Source: an uncultured Clostridia bacterium (GTDB lineage: Bacteria > Bacillota > Clostridia > Christensenellales > Borkfalkiaceae). Taken from it: DNA of 64,000 nucleotides. Positions 30,629-40,594 of the stretch are shown here, piece by piece. Each line of letters opens with the position of its first letter. The stretch's first letter is position 1. A model generated the notes under the pieces. The model saw only the letters and a program-made list of their open reading frames with translations. It searched no databases and had not been told where the DNA came from. The translations under genes were made by a program, and so were the position numbers. The stretch is from positions 1 through 64,000 of the forward strand of contig CANQAX010000001.1 in NCBI GenBank assembly GCA_947589235.1, given 5' to 3'.

Positions 30629-33034
30629 TCAGCGCAATTCCGCGCCGAGCTCGCGCTTCAGATTGGCTACGATCTTGTTGAAGTAGCCGTCCGCCGTCTC
30701 CGAAGAGACGGGTTTTTCCGCCCTCTCCTCGGGCGCGAAGGTGAGGCGGAACGCCATGCTCTTTTTCCCCTCGCCGAGGCGGGCGTCGCGGTACACGTCG
30801 AAGAGCTCGGCGGAGCGGAGCGCCTTGCACGAGCGCAGGATGCACGCCTCGAGCTCGGCGCACGTCCGCTCCTCGTCCACGACGACGGCGAGGTCGCGCC
30901 GCACGAAGGGGAACGCGGACGGGTTTTTGTACTCCGCCCCTCTCCCGTACTTCGCGGCAAAGGGCGCATAGTCGAGTTCGGCAAGGTATGCCCGCTTCTC
31001 GAGCGCGAGCTCCGCGGCGATGGAGGGATGGAGCTCCCCGATCCAGCCGATCTCCCTATCTTCCGCCCGCACGGTGGCGGAGATGCCGGGGTGCAGGAAA
31101 GATTTTTCGCATGCTTCAAACGAGAGGGAGACGCCGAACGCCGCGCCGAGCGCCTCGACGGCGCCCTTGAGGTCGAAGAAGTCCCCCTCGCCCCACAGCG
31201 CGAGCACGACCCGCTTGCGTTCCTCGGGGAGCGCCTTGGGCGGCAGTTCCCCGGAAAGATAGACGTTCGCGAGCTCGAACATTCTCCCCTCCTCGTTGCC
31301 GCGGCGGACGTTGCGCACGATGTTCCCGATCATCGACGGCGCGAGGATGGTCCGCATGAGCGAGAGGTCCTCGCCGATGGGATTGAGAATGCGGAGCGCG
31401 CGGCGCTCGGGCGCGTCCGCGGGAAGGCGGAGAAGGTCGAAGTCCTTGGGCGAATAGAAGGAATAGTTGCACGCCTCGAAGTACCCCTCGCCCCGCAAGA
31501 CTTCCTTGAACTTTCGCTCGGCGCGCTGCCCCTCGGTGAGCCCGCCGTGCGTCACGGTGGCGTTCTCGAGGAAGGAGGGCACGACGTGCCCGTACCCATA
31601 CATGCGGATGACTTCCTCGGCAAGGTCGGGCGAGCCGTCGATGTCCTGCCGGTACGGGGGCACGACGGCGGTAAATTCCGCCCCCATGTCGTCGATTTCA
31701 AATTCGAGGCGGGAAAGGATCCCCTTCACTTCCTCCTTGGGTACGGGAATGCCGAGGAGCCCCTCGATGGAAGCATACGAGGTGCGGATGACCCGCTTCC
31801 CCGCGGGGGCGTTCAGGGCGTCCGCGCCGTACGAAGTCGGGGTGCCGCAGCCGAGCGCCGAGACGAGGTGCAGGGCGCGCGCCATTCCCATATCGGGAGT
31901 GAAGAGCGGGTCGACGCCCTTCTCGAAGCGGGCGGAGGAATCGCTCCTCTGCCCCAAGGCGCGGGAGGTCTTTCTCACGCTGTCGCGCGCGAAGCTCGCC
32001 GCCTCGAAGAACACGTCCGAGGTGCTCTCGCCGATCCCGCTCTCGAGCCCGCCCATGATCCCCGCGAGCGCGACGGGACGTTCGCCGTCGCAGATGAGAA
32101 GGTTCTCGGGATTGAGGGTAAATTCCTTTTCGTCGAGCGTGACGATCTTCTCCCCCGCCGCCGCCCGCCGCACGACGATGCGGTCCCCGCGGAGGTGCCT
32201 GCGGTCGAAGGCGTGCATGGGCTGCCCGATTTCGAGGAGCACGTAGTTGGTGATGTCGACGATGTTGTTCACCGAGCGCAGACCCATGAGGGCGAGGCGA
32301 CGGCGGAGCCACCGCGGAGATGTGCCCACCTTCACGTCCTTCACGTAGTGCCCGATGTAGCGCGGGCAGAGCTTGGGCTCCCTGACTTCGACGCCTACTT
32401 TCACGTCCGTCGAAACGGTCGTATAGGTGAGATCGGGGCGGCGGAGCGGCTTTTTGAGGACGGCTGCGACCTCGCGGGCGAGCCCGAAGATGCTCTGGCA
32501 GTCGGGGCGGTTTGCCGTCACCGCGATGTCGAAGATGGAGTCATCGATCCCGACGACGGGGCGGATGTCCTCCCCGGGGCGGGCGTCCGCGGGGTCGAGA
32601 ATGAGAATGCCGTCTGTTTCGGCTCCCTCATAGAAGTCGTCGCTTATGCCGAGCTCCTCGCCCGAGCAGAACATGCCCTCCGACGTCACGCCGCGGAGCT
32701 TGCCCGTCTTGATCTTCTGCACGCCGCCCTCGTGCTTCACGGTCGAGCCGTCGAGCGCGACGGGGACGAGCGCCCCCTCAAACACGTTGGTGGCGGCGGT
32801 GACGATCTGCTTTTCGCCGTGCGCTCCGCAGTCCACGCGGCAGACGGTGAGCCTGTCCGCGTTCGGGTGCCGCTCGCAGGAGAGAATTTTGCCGACGGCG
32901 ACGCCCTCGACGTCCTTTCCGAGATAGATGAGCTCCTCGACCTCGAATCCGCAGGAAAAGAGCATGTCCCGCAGCCGGTCGGGCGAGACGTCGATGTCCG
33001 TATATTCCTTGAGCCAAGAGAATGGCGCCTTCAT
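30629..33034 (-). CDS. pheT: Phenylalanine--tRNA ligase beta subunit
   Basis: Full-length 801 aa; MKAPFSWLKEYTDIDVSPDRL, tRNA-binding domain, B3/B4, B5 and C-terminal anticodon-binding (FDX-ACB) domain. Confidence 0.97.
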   Translation of the reverse strand: MKAPFSWLKEYTDIDVSPDRLRDMLFSCGFEVEELIYLGKDVEGVAVGKILSCERHPNADRLTVCRVDCGAHGEKQIVTAATNVFEGALVPVALDGSTVKHEGGVQKIKTGKLRGVTSEGMFCSGEELGISDDFYEGAETDGILILDPADARPGEDIRPVVGIDDSIFDIAVTANRPDCQSIFGLAREVAAVLKKPLRRPDLTYTTVSTDVKVGVEVREPKLCPRYIGHYVKDVKVGTSPRWLRRRLALMGLRSVNNIVDITNYVLLEIGQPMHAFDRRHLRGDRIVVRRAAAGEKIVTLDEKEFTLNPENLLICDGERPVALAGIMGGLESGIGESTSDVFFEAASFARDSVRKTSRALGQRSDSSARFEKGVDPLFTPDMGMARALHLVSALGCGTPTSYGADALNAPAGKRVIRTSYASIEGLLGIPVPKEEVKGILSRLEFEIDDMGAEFTAVVPPYRQDIDGSPDLAEEVIRMYGYGHVVPSFLENATVTHGGLTEGQRAERKFKEVLRGEGYFEACNYSFYSPKDFDLLRLPADAPERRALRILNPIGEDLSLMRTILAPSMIGNIVRNVRRGNEEGRMFELANVYLSGELPPKALPEERKRVVLALWGEGDFFDLKGAVEALGAAFGVSLSFEACEKSFLHPGISATVRAEDREIGWIGELHPSIAAELALEKRAYLAELDYAPFAAKYGRGAEYKNPSAFPFVRRDLAVVVDEERTCAELEACILRSCKALRSAELFDVYRDARLGEGKKSMAFRLTFAPEERAEKPVSSETADGYFNKIVANLKRELGAELR

Positions 33035-33046
33035 ATCCTTCGCCCC

Positions 33047-34066
33047 CTAATCCTTGAATTGTTCGAGAAAACGGGTGTCGTTTTCGGTGAGGAGTTTGAT
33101 GTTGTTGATGCCGTACTTGAGCATGGCGATGCGCTCGATGCCCATTCCGAACGCGAAGCCCGTATATTCGTCGGGGTCGACGCCGCAGTTTTCGAGCACC
33201 CTTCTGTTCACCATGCCCGCGCCGAGGACCTCGATCCAGCCCGTGCCCTTGCAGAGGGGGCAACCCTTTCCGCCGCACGAGGCACAGCTCACGTCCACCT
33301 CGACGGAGGGCTCGGTGAAGGGGAAGTAAGAGGGACGGAGCCGCGTGCGGGAGGAGGCAGAGAACATCGTGCGAGCGAACTCGTCGAGCATGCCTTTCAG
33401 GTCGCACAGCGTGACCCCCCTGTCCACGACGAGCCCCTCCATCTGGTGGAACATGGGCGAATGCGTCGCATCGTCGTCCGAGCGGAACACCCTGCCCGGC
33501 GAGAGCATCTTGAAGGGGGGCTTCCGCTTCTCCATGAAGCGGATCTGCCCCGCGCTCGTCTGCGTGCGGAGGAGCAGCCCCTCGCCGAGATAGAAGGTAT
33601 CCTGCATGTCGCGGGCGGGGTGGTCGGCAGGCGTGTTGAGCGCGGTGAAGTTGTAGTAGTCGTTCTCGATCTCGGGACCCTCGAACACCTCGAATCCCAT
33701 CCCCGAAAAGATGTCGATGAGCTCTTCCTTGACCTTCGTCACGGGGTGGAGCGCACCCGTTCGGCTCCTTCGCCCCGGCATGGTGACGTCCACCTTCTCC
33801 CGCGCGAGCCTGCGGGCGAGCTCGCGCTCTTTCACCCGCTCCTCGCGCGCCGCGAACAGCGCTTCGAGCCGCTCGCGGAGGGCGTTCACTTCCTTGCCGA
33901 AGGCGGGGCGGAGCTCCTGCGCGATCTCCTTCATGCGCTTCATGAGGGAAGTCACCTTCCCCGTGCGCCCCAAGAAGCTCATCTTGACCTCATAGAGCGC
34001 GCGGCTGTCCTCCGCCTGCTCCGAGAGCCGTTCCGCTTCCCGTACGATCTCTTCGTTTTCGTTCAT
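33047..34066 (-). CDS. pheS: Phenylalanine--tRNA ligase alpha subunit
   Basis: '[54 protein letters not shown]', class II motifs; start MNENEEIV at 34066. Confidence 0.97.
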   Translation of the reverse strand: MNENEEIVREAERLSEQAEDSRALYEVKMSFLGRTGKVTSLMKRMKEIAQELRPAFGKEVNALRERLEALFAAREERVKERELARRLAREKVDVTMPGRRSRTGALHPVTKVKEELIDIFSGMGFEVFEGPEIENDYYNFTALNTPADHPARDMQDTFYLGEGLLLRTQTSAGQIRFMEKRKPPFKMLSPGRVFRSDDDATHSPMFHQMEGLVVDRGVTLCDLKGMLDEFARTMFSASSRTRLRPSYFPFTEPSVEVDVSCASCGGKGCPLCKGTGWIEVLGAGMVNRRVLENCGVDPDEYTGFAFGMGIERIAMLKYGINNIKLLTENDTRFLEQFKD

Positions 34067-34074
34067 ATCTCCTC

Positions 34075-34311
34075 CGAAAAAATAACGCGCCCCGCCGACT
34101 GTCGTCGGCAGGGCGAACGGACGCTGTACCACCTGCTTTCGCGCGAAAAGACGCGCCTCATTGCCCTTAACGCGGGAAACGGCTCCGCTTGAAGTTCGGT
34201 TCGGCGGGCGGCTCGCGGGGGAATACCGCTTTCTCTCCCCGCCGCCTTTCAGCCTTGGGCGCGCTCTCTGTGAGGGAGGTGCGAAAACGTCTCTTCCGCT
34301 TGATTGCCTTT
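34075..34311 (-). promoter_or_regulatory. T-box leader (tRNA-Phe sensing) upstream of pheS
   Basis: T-box motif AGGTGGTACAGCG (34122-34134); terminator CGCCCTGCCGAC-GACA-GTCGGCGGGGCG + TTATTTTTT (34075-34115); stem I-like AGAGAG...GCTGAAAG; candidate Phe specifier UUC (34191-34193). Confidence 0.85.
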
Positions 34312-34317
34312 ACCGCC

Positions 34318-34346
34318 ATTATAGTGATTCCGCGCGCCGTTGTCAA
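34318..34346 (-). promoter_or_regulatory. Consensus sigma-70 promoter of the pheS T-box leader
   Basis: TTGACA (34341-34346) - 17 nt - TATAAT (34318-34323). Confidence 0.9.
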
Positions 34347-34366
34347 ACGTTTTTGCGGGGAATTTT

Positions 34367-37300
34367 TCAGGCGAGGGTGACGCGGTCGGAATCCGAGCAC
34401 GCGAAGAGCCCCCTCTCCTCCCCGTAGCGGACGCAGTCGCGCACGAAGCGGGAAAATTCCTCCCCCCTTCCGCCCAAGACGCGCTCCGCAAGCTCGCACA
34501 CCTCGCCCATGTAGAGGGCGACGCGCTCCTCGAGGGCGCCCCGCACGAGGGACAGGATCTCATACGCCGTGAAGTCCTCCTCCGAGGTGCGGAGCTTTCT
34601 CTCCCCCTCGACACGGACGCGGGAGAGGAGCAGGGCGCGCGGGTCGCGGTAGAAGTATTCCCTTCCCGCCGCGCGGTCGCGAAGGAACCCGCACCCGTCG
34701 ATGAGCGCGTCGAGGCGGGCATGGGCGAGGGCGCTCCCCTTCCCGATCCCGAAGCTCTGCATGCACCGCTTGCGCAGAAAGGCGCGGGAGATGGGCTGTT
34801 CCAGCGAGACGATCCGCCCGAGGCGGGCGGAAATTTCGGCGTCGTGCCCGCCCTCGGTGACGAAGGAAGAACTCCCCGCCCCCGTCCGCCGCACCGCGCG
34901 GTACGGCTTTTGGTACCGCTTCAGCCACTCGAAGGCGCGGCTCTCCCGCCCCGTGAGGCGGTCGAGGCAGGTCTTGATGCGCTTGAGCTCCCGCTTCGGG
35001 TTGTTGAAACAGCTCACGGGGTCGACATACAGGACTTCCCACCCCGCGGCGCGGAGAATGCGCTCCTGCAGGACATAGCGGTCGCGCACGGTGTACCCCT
35101 CCCCATCGCAGAGGATGGCGAGAAGGTACTTCCCGTCCGAGGGGTCGGCGACGGCGACGTCCACGCGGAACCCGCTCGCGCCGAGCCCACACGTACAGCG
35201 GTACCCGTAGCGGGAGAGTTCCGCCGCGAGGAAGGGGGCAAGCCCGCCCCGCTCCTCTCCGCTGTTCTCCGCGGGGAGCGTTCCGCCTTCCGCATAGGCG
35301 AGAAATTCCTTGAGCCCCGACCCCGAGGCGCTCCGCCCGAGCATGGAAGAGGTCATCGAGGTGTACACCGCCATCTCCTCGCGGGCGCGGGAGACGGCGA
35401 CGTTCAGCCTTCTCCACCCGCCCGCGCGGTTGAGCGGTCCGAAATTGAGCGCGAGCTTGCCGCGCGCGTCGGGACCGTAGCAGACGGAGAAAAAGATGAC
35501 GTCCCGCTCGTCCCCCTGCACGTTCTCGAGGTTCTTCACGAAGAGGGGCTCCTCGCGCCCGTATGCCCGACGGTAGAGTTCCGTCCCCGCGAGCTCCCTG
35601 TCCAAGAGCTTTTCGATGAGCTCCTGCTGGGCGCCCGAGAAGGTGACGACGCCCATGCTCGCGCGGGAGAGTTCGGGGTGCTTGAGGCGGCGAACGATCT
35701 CGGCGACGAGCGCCTCCGCCTCGGCGCGGTTGCACTTCGAGCCGCCCCTCCCGTACACGCCGTCCACGCGGACGAGGTGCACGCGGCTCTCCTTCGAGGG
35801 CGAGGGAAAGGTGCGGAGCGCGTTCCCGTAATACATCGCGTTGGAGAAGGCGATGAGGCTCTCGTGGCGGCTCCTGTAATGCCACACGAGCCTGTGCTCC
35901 CGTAGCCCTGCGGCGAGGGCGGCATCGAGAAGGCTCTCCTCCCCGCGGGAAGAGCGGAAGAAGGAAGCGGGCGGGAGCTGGTTGGGGTCGCCCGCGATGA
36001 CGACCGCCTTCCCCCGCGCGATTGCCCCCGCCGTCTCCTCCGCGGTGAGCTGCGACGCCTCGTCGAACACGACGAGGTCGAAGGAACAGATCCGGGGCGG
36101 GAGAAAGCGCGCCGCCGAGGCGGGGCTCATGAAGAGGCAGGGCGCGAGCCGCGCGGAGAGTTCCTCGTCGCGAAGCAGCTCGGCAAGGTCGGGCTTCTGT
36201 TCCCGCATGAGGCGGTAAAGAAGGGCTGCCTCCGCGGGCAGGCGGGAAAGAAGCCGCGCGCGGACATGCTCCCGCGTGATCGCCTCGAATTTGCCGCATG
36301 CCGTGCGGAATGCCTCCGCCCCCTCGTGAAGGGTGCCTGCCGTCCTGCGCGAGAGGTCGGGGTCCTCCGCAATCGCCTGCCTTACGAAGCTCTTTGCGAC
36401 GCTCCCCTCGAGGGCGGAGAGGACTTCGTCCGCGCCGAGCCTCTCTTCCCCGCCGAGAAAGCGGAGCCCGCGCCGCCCGAGCTCCTCCGCCGTCCGCCGG
36501 TACAGGCAGCGGTTGGGGAGCAGGTCGATGTGCTCCAAGAGCGAGCTCGCGCGGAGGTACGCCTCCTCGGGGTCGGAGGAGCCGCCCATCCACTTCGCCG
36601 CGCGGCGGAACGCCCCGAGCGCCGAAAAGTACCGCTCCGCCGCCCCGATGTACCCCTGAAGAATGGGTCGGGCGCACCCGTCCGAGAGGGCGGCGCACGC
36701 CGCGTCGAACGAGGGGGCGTCGAAGAGCGAAAAGAGCGCCGACGCCCGCCCGTGAAGGGCGCGGACGGGGGCAAGAAGGCGGTCGCGCACCCCGAACTTC
36801 ACCCTCCCGCGCGAGAGAAAGCGGGCGGAGAGCGGGAAGGCGCGCACCCTTGCGAGGGCGGCGCGGAGGCGCAAAAGAACGGAGAGCGAGCGAAAGACGT
36901 CCTCTTCCCGCCACTCGCCGACCGAGACGCGGCGGAGCTTTTCCGCGGTGAGGCGCGCCGCGCGGTCGAGCTTCCAATCCCCGCCCCCCTCGAGAAAGGC
37001 GGCGAGCTTCCCCTCGTCCCCCGCGGGGCGGACGACGATGCGGAACTTTTTTCCGTACTCCGAAAGGAGCGCGTCGAGCTCGGCATTCGCGGCATAGAAG
37101 GGCGCGGCGTCCTCCGAGGGAAAATACGCGGCGTACTTTCCGACCGCGAACTCTTCGCAGAGCAGGGCGAGCCCGCGGACCGACTCCTCCCCGCTCCTTG
37201 CCCCGCTCTGGCGGAAGAGGCGGAGAAGAAGGGCGTGCATCTCCCTCAAATGGCGGATCTCGGCGAGCAATGTCTCGGCGGAAAAAACGACCCCATTCCG

Positions 37301-38758
37301 CACATTCTGCGACCATTCGGTGAGTTCCACCCCCGAAAAGGGGGAATCCGCCACCCCGCCGCACTCCTTCGCCGCCGCCATCGCCGCGCGGACGGAATTT
37401 TCAATTTCCGCGAACGTTCGGGGGGTGAGCGAGGCGGTAAAGGCGGGACTCACCTCGAAGAGCTCGGGCGCGGACGGGCGAAGAGCGCGAAGGATCCCCT
37501 CCCGCACCGACATGCCGATGGCTCTCTTCCCGCAGAGGGCATTCTCCGCGCGGACGAGCGCGCCGCGGAGGGCGCCGAACTCCTCCGCCCCGCGCGAAAA
37601 GTTTGAAGTCTCCGCACGGTTTTTAAGGGAAAGCGTGCGCTCGAGCCGTTTGATCGCATCCGCCCCGTTCACGTTGTCCCCGTGCAGATCGAGGCAGAAT
37701 TCCCCGATCCCCGCGGCTTCGAGGCGGGACTTCACCACCTCGATTGCCGCCCGCTTTTCGGCGACGAAGAGCACCCGCCGCCCCTTTGCGAGGGCGTTTG
37801 CGATGATGTTTGCGATGGTCTGGCTCTTGCCCGTCCCCGGGGGACCGTATAAAACGAAGCTCTCGCCCGCGTCGGAGAGGGCGACCGCCCCGAACTGCGA
37901 GCTGTCGGCGGGCAGGGGCAAAAAGAGGGACGCGGGGTCGTACTCGTCCTCGGTGGGAAGGGAAAGCTCTCTGCGGGGGACCTTCCCGCCCCCGAGAAGG
38001 GCATGCACGACGGGGTGCCGCGCGTAGTCGTTCAGGCGGAGGCGAAGGTCGTTCCACAGGCGGCAGCGGCGGAAGGAGAGCACCGCGAGGCAGGCTCCGT
38101 CCGCCGTTTTCCACCCCTTGAGGTGCCCGATCTCCCGCTCTATCTCCGAGCGAAGGGCAAGACAGTTCTCCCCCTTCGGCTCTGGCAGCTCGTATTCCCG
38201 CCGCAGCAGCTCGAAGAGGGTGCCGTTCGGGAGCATGTCCCCCGCGCGGGAGAGGTACCACTCCCCGCTCCCCGCCCGCCGCCGCAGACGGACGGGAAGG
38301 AGCAGAAGGGGCGCCCGCCGCCGCGCGCCCTCCCGCACGTATTCGAGGAAGCCGAGCGCGAGATAGAGGACGCACGCGCCCGTCTCCTCCTCCGCCGCGA
38401 GGCTGCGGCGATAGAGGAAGAACGCCGTGTCGGGCACTTCCCCCGCCGCGAGGAGCACCCCCTCCCGCCGCCTTTCCGCGGCATGGGACCGCCCGCGCCC
38501 CTCCGCAGGACAGAGGAGAAGTTCGCGCGTGAGGTCCCCCGCGAGCGCGTCGGCGTCCTCGCAGACGATGCGAAGGGTCCGCGCGTTCGTGAGGTCCAAA
38601 AGGGGATTCTTCGGGGAAAGGTCGAAGAGCCGCCGCTCCCAAATATCAGAATGCGCCCCGTTCTCTTTAAGGGGAGCCGAAACGTCCCCCTCCGCGGGCT
38701 GCGGAAGGGCATGGGAATGTTGTTTGAAAGCCGCCATGTTCCCTTGGTTATGGCGCAC
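34367..38758 (-). CDS. DUF4011-like N-terminal / SF1 helicase (AAA_11/AAA_12-like) / MTES_1575-like nuclease multidomain protein
   Basis: 'WERRLFDLSPKNPLLDLTNART', Walker A LYGPPGTGKSQTIANII, DEASQLTAEE, AGDPNQLPP, NVQGDERDVIFFSV, LNVAVSRAREE, then 'GFRVDVAVADPSDGKYLLAILCDGEGY...WEVLYVDPV'. Start may be ATG at 38737. Confidence 0.88.
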   Translation of the reverse strand: MRHNQGNMAAFKQHSHALPQPAEGDVSAPLKENGAHSDIWERRLFDLSPKNPLLDLTNARTLRIVCEDADALAGDLTRELLLCPAEGRGRSHAAERRREGVLLAAGEVPDTAFFLYRRSLAAEEETGACVLYLALGFLEYVREGARRRAPLLLLPVRLRRRAGSGEWYLSRAGDMLPNGTLFELLRREYELPEPKGENCLALRSEIEREIGHLKGWKTADGACLAVLSFRRCRLWNDLRLRLNDYARHPVVHALLGGGKVPRRELSLPTEDEYDPASLFLPLPADSSQFGAVALSDAGESFVLYGPPGTGKSQTIANIIANALAKGRRVLFVAEKRAAIEVVKSRLEAAGIGEFCLDLHGDNVNGADAIKRLERTLSLKNRAETSNFSRGAEEFGALRGALVRAENALCGKRAIGMSVREGILRALRPSAPELFEVSPAFTASLTPRTFAEIENSVRAAMAAAKECGGVADSPFSGVELTEWSQNVRNGVVFSAETLLAEIRHLREMHALLLRLFRQSGARSGEESVRGLALLCEEFAVGKYAAYFPSEDAAPFYAANAELDALLSEYGKKFRIVVRPAGDEGKLAAFLEGGGDWKLDRAARLTAEKLRRVSVGEWREEDVFRSLSVLLRLRAALARVRAFPLSARFLSRGRVKFGVRDRLLAPVRALHGRASALFSLFDAPSFDAACAALSDGCARPILQGYIGAAERYFSALGAFRRAAKWMGGSSDPEEAYLRASSLLEHIDLLPNRCLYRRTAEELGRRGLRFLGGEERLGADEVLSALEGSVAKSFVRQAIAEDPDLSRRTAGTLHEGAEAFRTACGKFEAITREHVRARLLSRLPAEAALLYRLMREQKPDLAELLRDEELSARLAPCLFMSPASAARFLPPRICSFDLVVFDEASQLTAEETAGAIARGKAVVIAGDPNQLPPASFFRSSRGEESLLDAALAAGLREHRLVWHYRSRHESLIAFSNAMYYGNALRTFPSPSKESRVHLVRVDGVYGRGGSKCNRAEAEALVAEIVRRLKHPELSRASMGVVTFSGAQQELIEKLLDRELAGTELYRRAYGREEPLFVKNLENVQGDERDVIFFSVCYGPDARGKLALNFGPLNRAGGWRRLNVAVSRAREEMAVYTSMTSSMLGRSASGSGLKEFLAYAEGGTLPAENSGEERGGLAPFLAAELSRYGYRCTCGLGASGFRVDVAVADPSDGKYLLAILCDGEGYTVRDRYVLQERILRAAGWEVLYVDPVSCFNNPKRELKRIKTCLDRLTGRESRAFEWLKRYQKPYRAVRRTGAGSSSFVTEGGHDAEISARLGRIVSLEQPISRAFLRKRCMQSFGIGKGSALAHARLDALIDGCGFLRDRAAGREYFYRDPRALLLSRVRVEGERKLRTSEEDFTAYEILSLVRGALEERVALYMGEVCELAERVLGGRGEEFSRFVRDCVRYGEERGLFACSDSDRVTLA

Positions 38759-38763
38759 GGGGC

Positions 38764-38790
38764 AAAAAAATAAACGCGCGGCGCGCGTTT
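38764..38790 (-). terminator. Rho-independent terminator after yraN
   Basis: AAACGCGC-GCC-GCGCGTTT followed by ATTTTTTT on minus strand. Confidence 0.85.
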
Positions 38791-38806
38791 GATGTGAAGT
38801 TCCGCC

Positions 38807-39169
38807 CTATACGAAGGCGTTTTCGATGTAATCGACTTCCCCCTCCCACACCGAGGCGACGTCGAAGCGGATGGGCACTTCCTCGCCGAGCGCGGCGCAC
38901 CAGAATCCCGCAATGCCGCGGTACTTGCGCTGTTTTTCGCGGGTGACCGCCTCGGACGGGAGCCCGAACGCGTCGCTCTCCCGCGCCTTCACCTCCACGA
39001 AGCAGGTGTAGCCGTCGCGGCTCTTCGCCACGATGTCCGCCTCGCCGAACGGGGTCTTGTAGTTGTGCTTCAAAATTTTGTAGCCGTGCCGTTTCAGGTA
39101 TCGGCGGACGAGGGATTCTCCCTGCCGTCCCAAAACTTTTTTATGAAGGTCCTGCGGTGAATTCTGCAT
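38807..39169 (-). CDS. YraN/UPF0102 family endonuclease-like protein
   Basis: 'LGRQGESLVRRYLKRHGYKILKHNYKTPFGEADIVAKSRDGYTCFVEVKAR'. Confidence 0.9.
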   Translation of the reverse strand: MQNSPQDLHKKVLGRQGESLVRRYLKRHGYKILKHNYKTPFGEADIVAKSRDGYTCFVEVKARESDAFGLPSEAVTREKQRKYRGIAGFWCAALGEEVPIRFDVASVWEGEVDYIENAFV

Positions 39170-39729
39170 ATCCCGTGCTCCCGTATCGCTCTGATGTGCT
39201 CCGCCGTCCCGTAGCCCGCGTTCTTCGCGAAGTTGTAGACGGGGAACTCCTCCGCATAGGCGCGCATGAGGGCGTCGCGGTGCGTCTTGGCGAGAATGCT
39301 CGCCGCACCGATCGAATAGACGAGCGCGTCCCCCTTCACGATGCTCCGCTGCGGAACGGAGATGTCGAGGGTCATGTTCCCGTCGGTGAGGACGAAGTCG
39401 GGAAGGACGGAAAGCCCCTCCACCGCGCGCTTCATGCCGAGCCGCGTCGCCTGCAGGATGTTGATTTCGTCGATGACGTCCTCTCCCACCTCGACGACGC
39501 AATAGGCGCGCGCCGCCGCCTTGATCTGTTCCGCGAGCCGCTCGCGCCGCTTCGCGGAGAGCTTCTTGCTGTCGTCCACGCCCGAAATGAGCTTTTCTTC
39601 CTCGACGGGAAGAATGACGGCGGCGCACACGACGGGACCCGCCAGCGGTCCCCGCCCCGCCTCGTCGACGCCCGCGACGGCGGTGTACCCGCGGGCGAAG
39701 TATTCTCTCTCGTAGTCCGGTCGGTCCAT
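39094..39729 (-). CDS. rnhB: Ribonuclease HII
   Basis: 'AVAGVDEAGRGPLAGPVVCAAVIL', 'DDSKKLSAKRRE', 'SIGAASILAKTHRD'. Confidence 0.96.
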   Translation of the reverse strand: MDRPDYEREYFARGYTAVAGVDEAGRGPLAGPVVCAAVILPVEEEKLISGVDDSKKLSAKRRERLAEQIKAAARAYCVVEVGEDVIDEINILQATRLGMKRAVEGLSVLPDFVLTDGNMTLDISVPQRSIVKGDALVYSIGAASILAKTHRDALMRAYAEEFPVYNFAKNAGYGTAEHIRAIREHGICRIHRRTFIKKFWDGRENPSSADT

Positions 39730-40584
39730 TCAGATGAGCCCCGCTTCCTTCAGGTCGTCCGCGCAGTCGAAGCACACCTTCCCGAGCTTGCCCTTCCGAA
39801 GGTCGTCGAGGAGGGCGCGTTCGCCGCGCTCGTAGTCAAACTCTCCGCCCTTCCGCACGAATCCGCGCCTTCCACACACCGCATCGAGCAGTTCGAGGGG
39901 CGTCCCTTCGGAAACTCCATACCGCTCCGCGAGCGCCGAAGGGTACGCTTCCGCCATGTCGGAAAGGAGGGAGAGCGCAATTTCGTCGAGGGCGAGAATG
40001 TCGTCGTTGAGGCAGCCGAGGTAGGCGAGCCGCCGCGCCATCGTCTGGTTCTCGCACGCGGGGGGCATGACGCCGGGCGTGTCGAAGAGCGCGAAGTCCC
40101 CGCACTTCACCCACTGTCCCGTGCGGGTGACGCCCGCCCTGTCGCCGACTTCCGCCCGCCGCCCGCCCGCAAGCAGGTTGATGAGCGTGCTCTTCCCCGT
40201 GTTGGGAATGCCCGCGACGAGGAAGCGGAAGGTGCGCGTCGTCCCCTTCTCGCGGTTGCGCTCCGCCTTCTCGCGCACGAGCTCTTCCATCGCCTCGCGG
40301 ACGGGGCGGACGCTCGAAGGGGAGAGCGAGGAGACGGCTATCGCCCGCCGCACGGAGCGAAGCTTTGCAAGGAGCATGTCCGCCTTCGCATCGGCAAGGT
40401 CCGCCTTGTTCAGAAGGTACAGGACGGGTTTTCCCCCCACCATGTCCACGATGCGGGCGTTGAACGAGGACGCGGGGGCGCGGGCGTCGAGCACGAACAC
40501 GACGCCGTCGCAGAGATTCAGATTTTCCCCCATCATGCGCATCGCCTTTGCCATGTGCCCGGGGTACCACTGAATTGTTTTCAA
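39730..40584 (-). CDS. ylqF: Ribosome biogenesis GTPase YlqF/RbgA
   Basis: Circularly permuted GTPase: 'MKTIQWYPGHMAKAMRMM', 'NKADLAD', 'GIPNTGKSTLIN', 'DTPGVM'. Confidence 0.96.
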   Translation of the reverse strand: MKTIQWYPGHMAKAMRMMGENLNLCDGVVFVLDARAPASSFNARIVDMVGGKPVLYLLNKADLADAKADMLLAKLRSVRRAIAVSSLSPSSVRPVREAMEELVREKAERNREKGTTRTFRFLVAGIPNTGKSTLINLLAGGRRAEVGDRAGVTRTGQWVKCGDFALFDTPGVMPPACENQTMARRLAYLGCLNDDILALDEIALSLLSDMAEAYPSALAERYGVSEGTPLELLDAVCGRRGFVRKGGEFDYERGERALLDDLRKGKLGKVCFDCADDLKEAGLI

Positions 40585-40594
40585 CGCTTTCTCC

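Noticed and set aside
31028-34192. 1054-aa plus-strand ORF opposite pheT/pheS
   Set aside because: Mirror frame of essential genes; no independent evidence.
34167-34499. 110-aa minus ORF between the helicase and pheS
   Set aside because: Overlaps the pheS promoter and T-box leader RNA; RNA explanation fits better.
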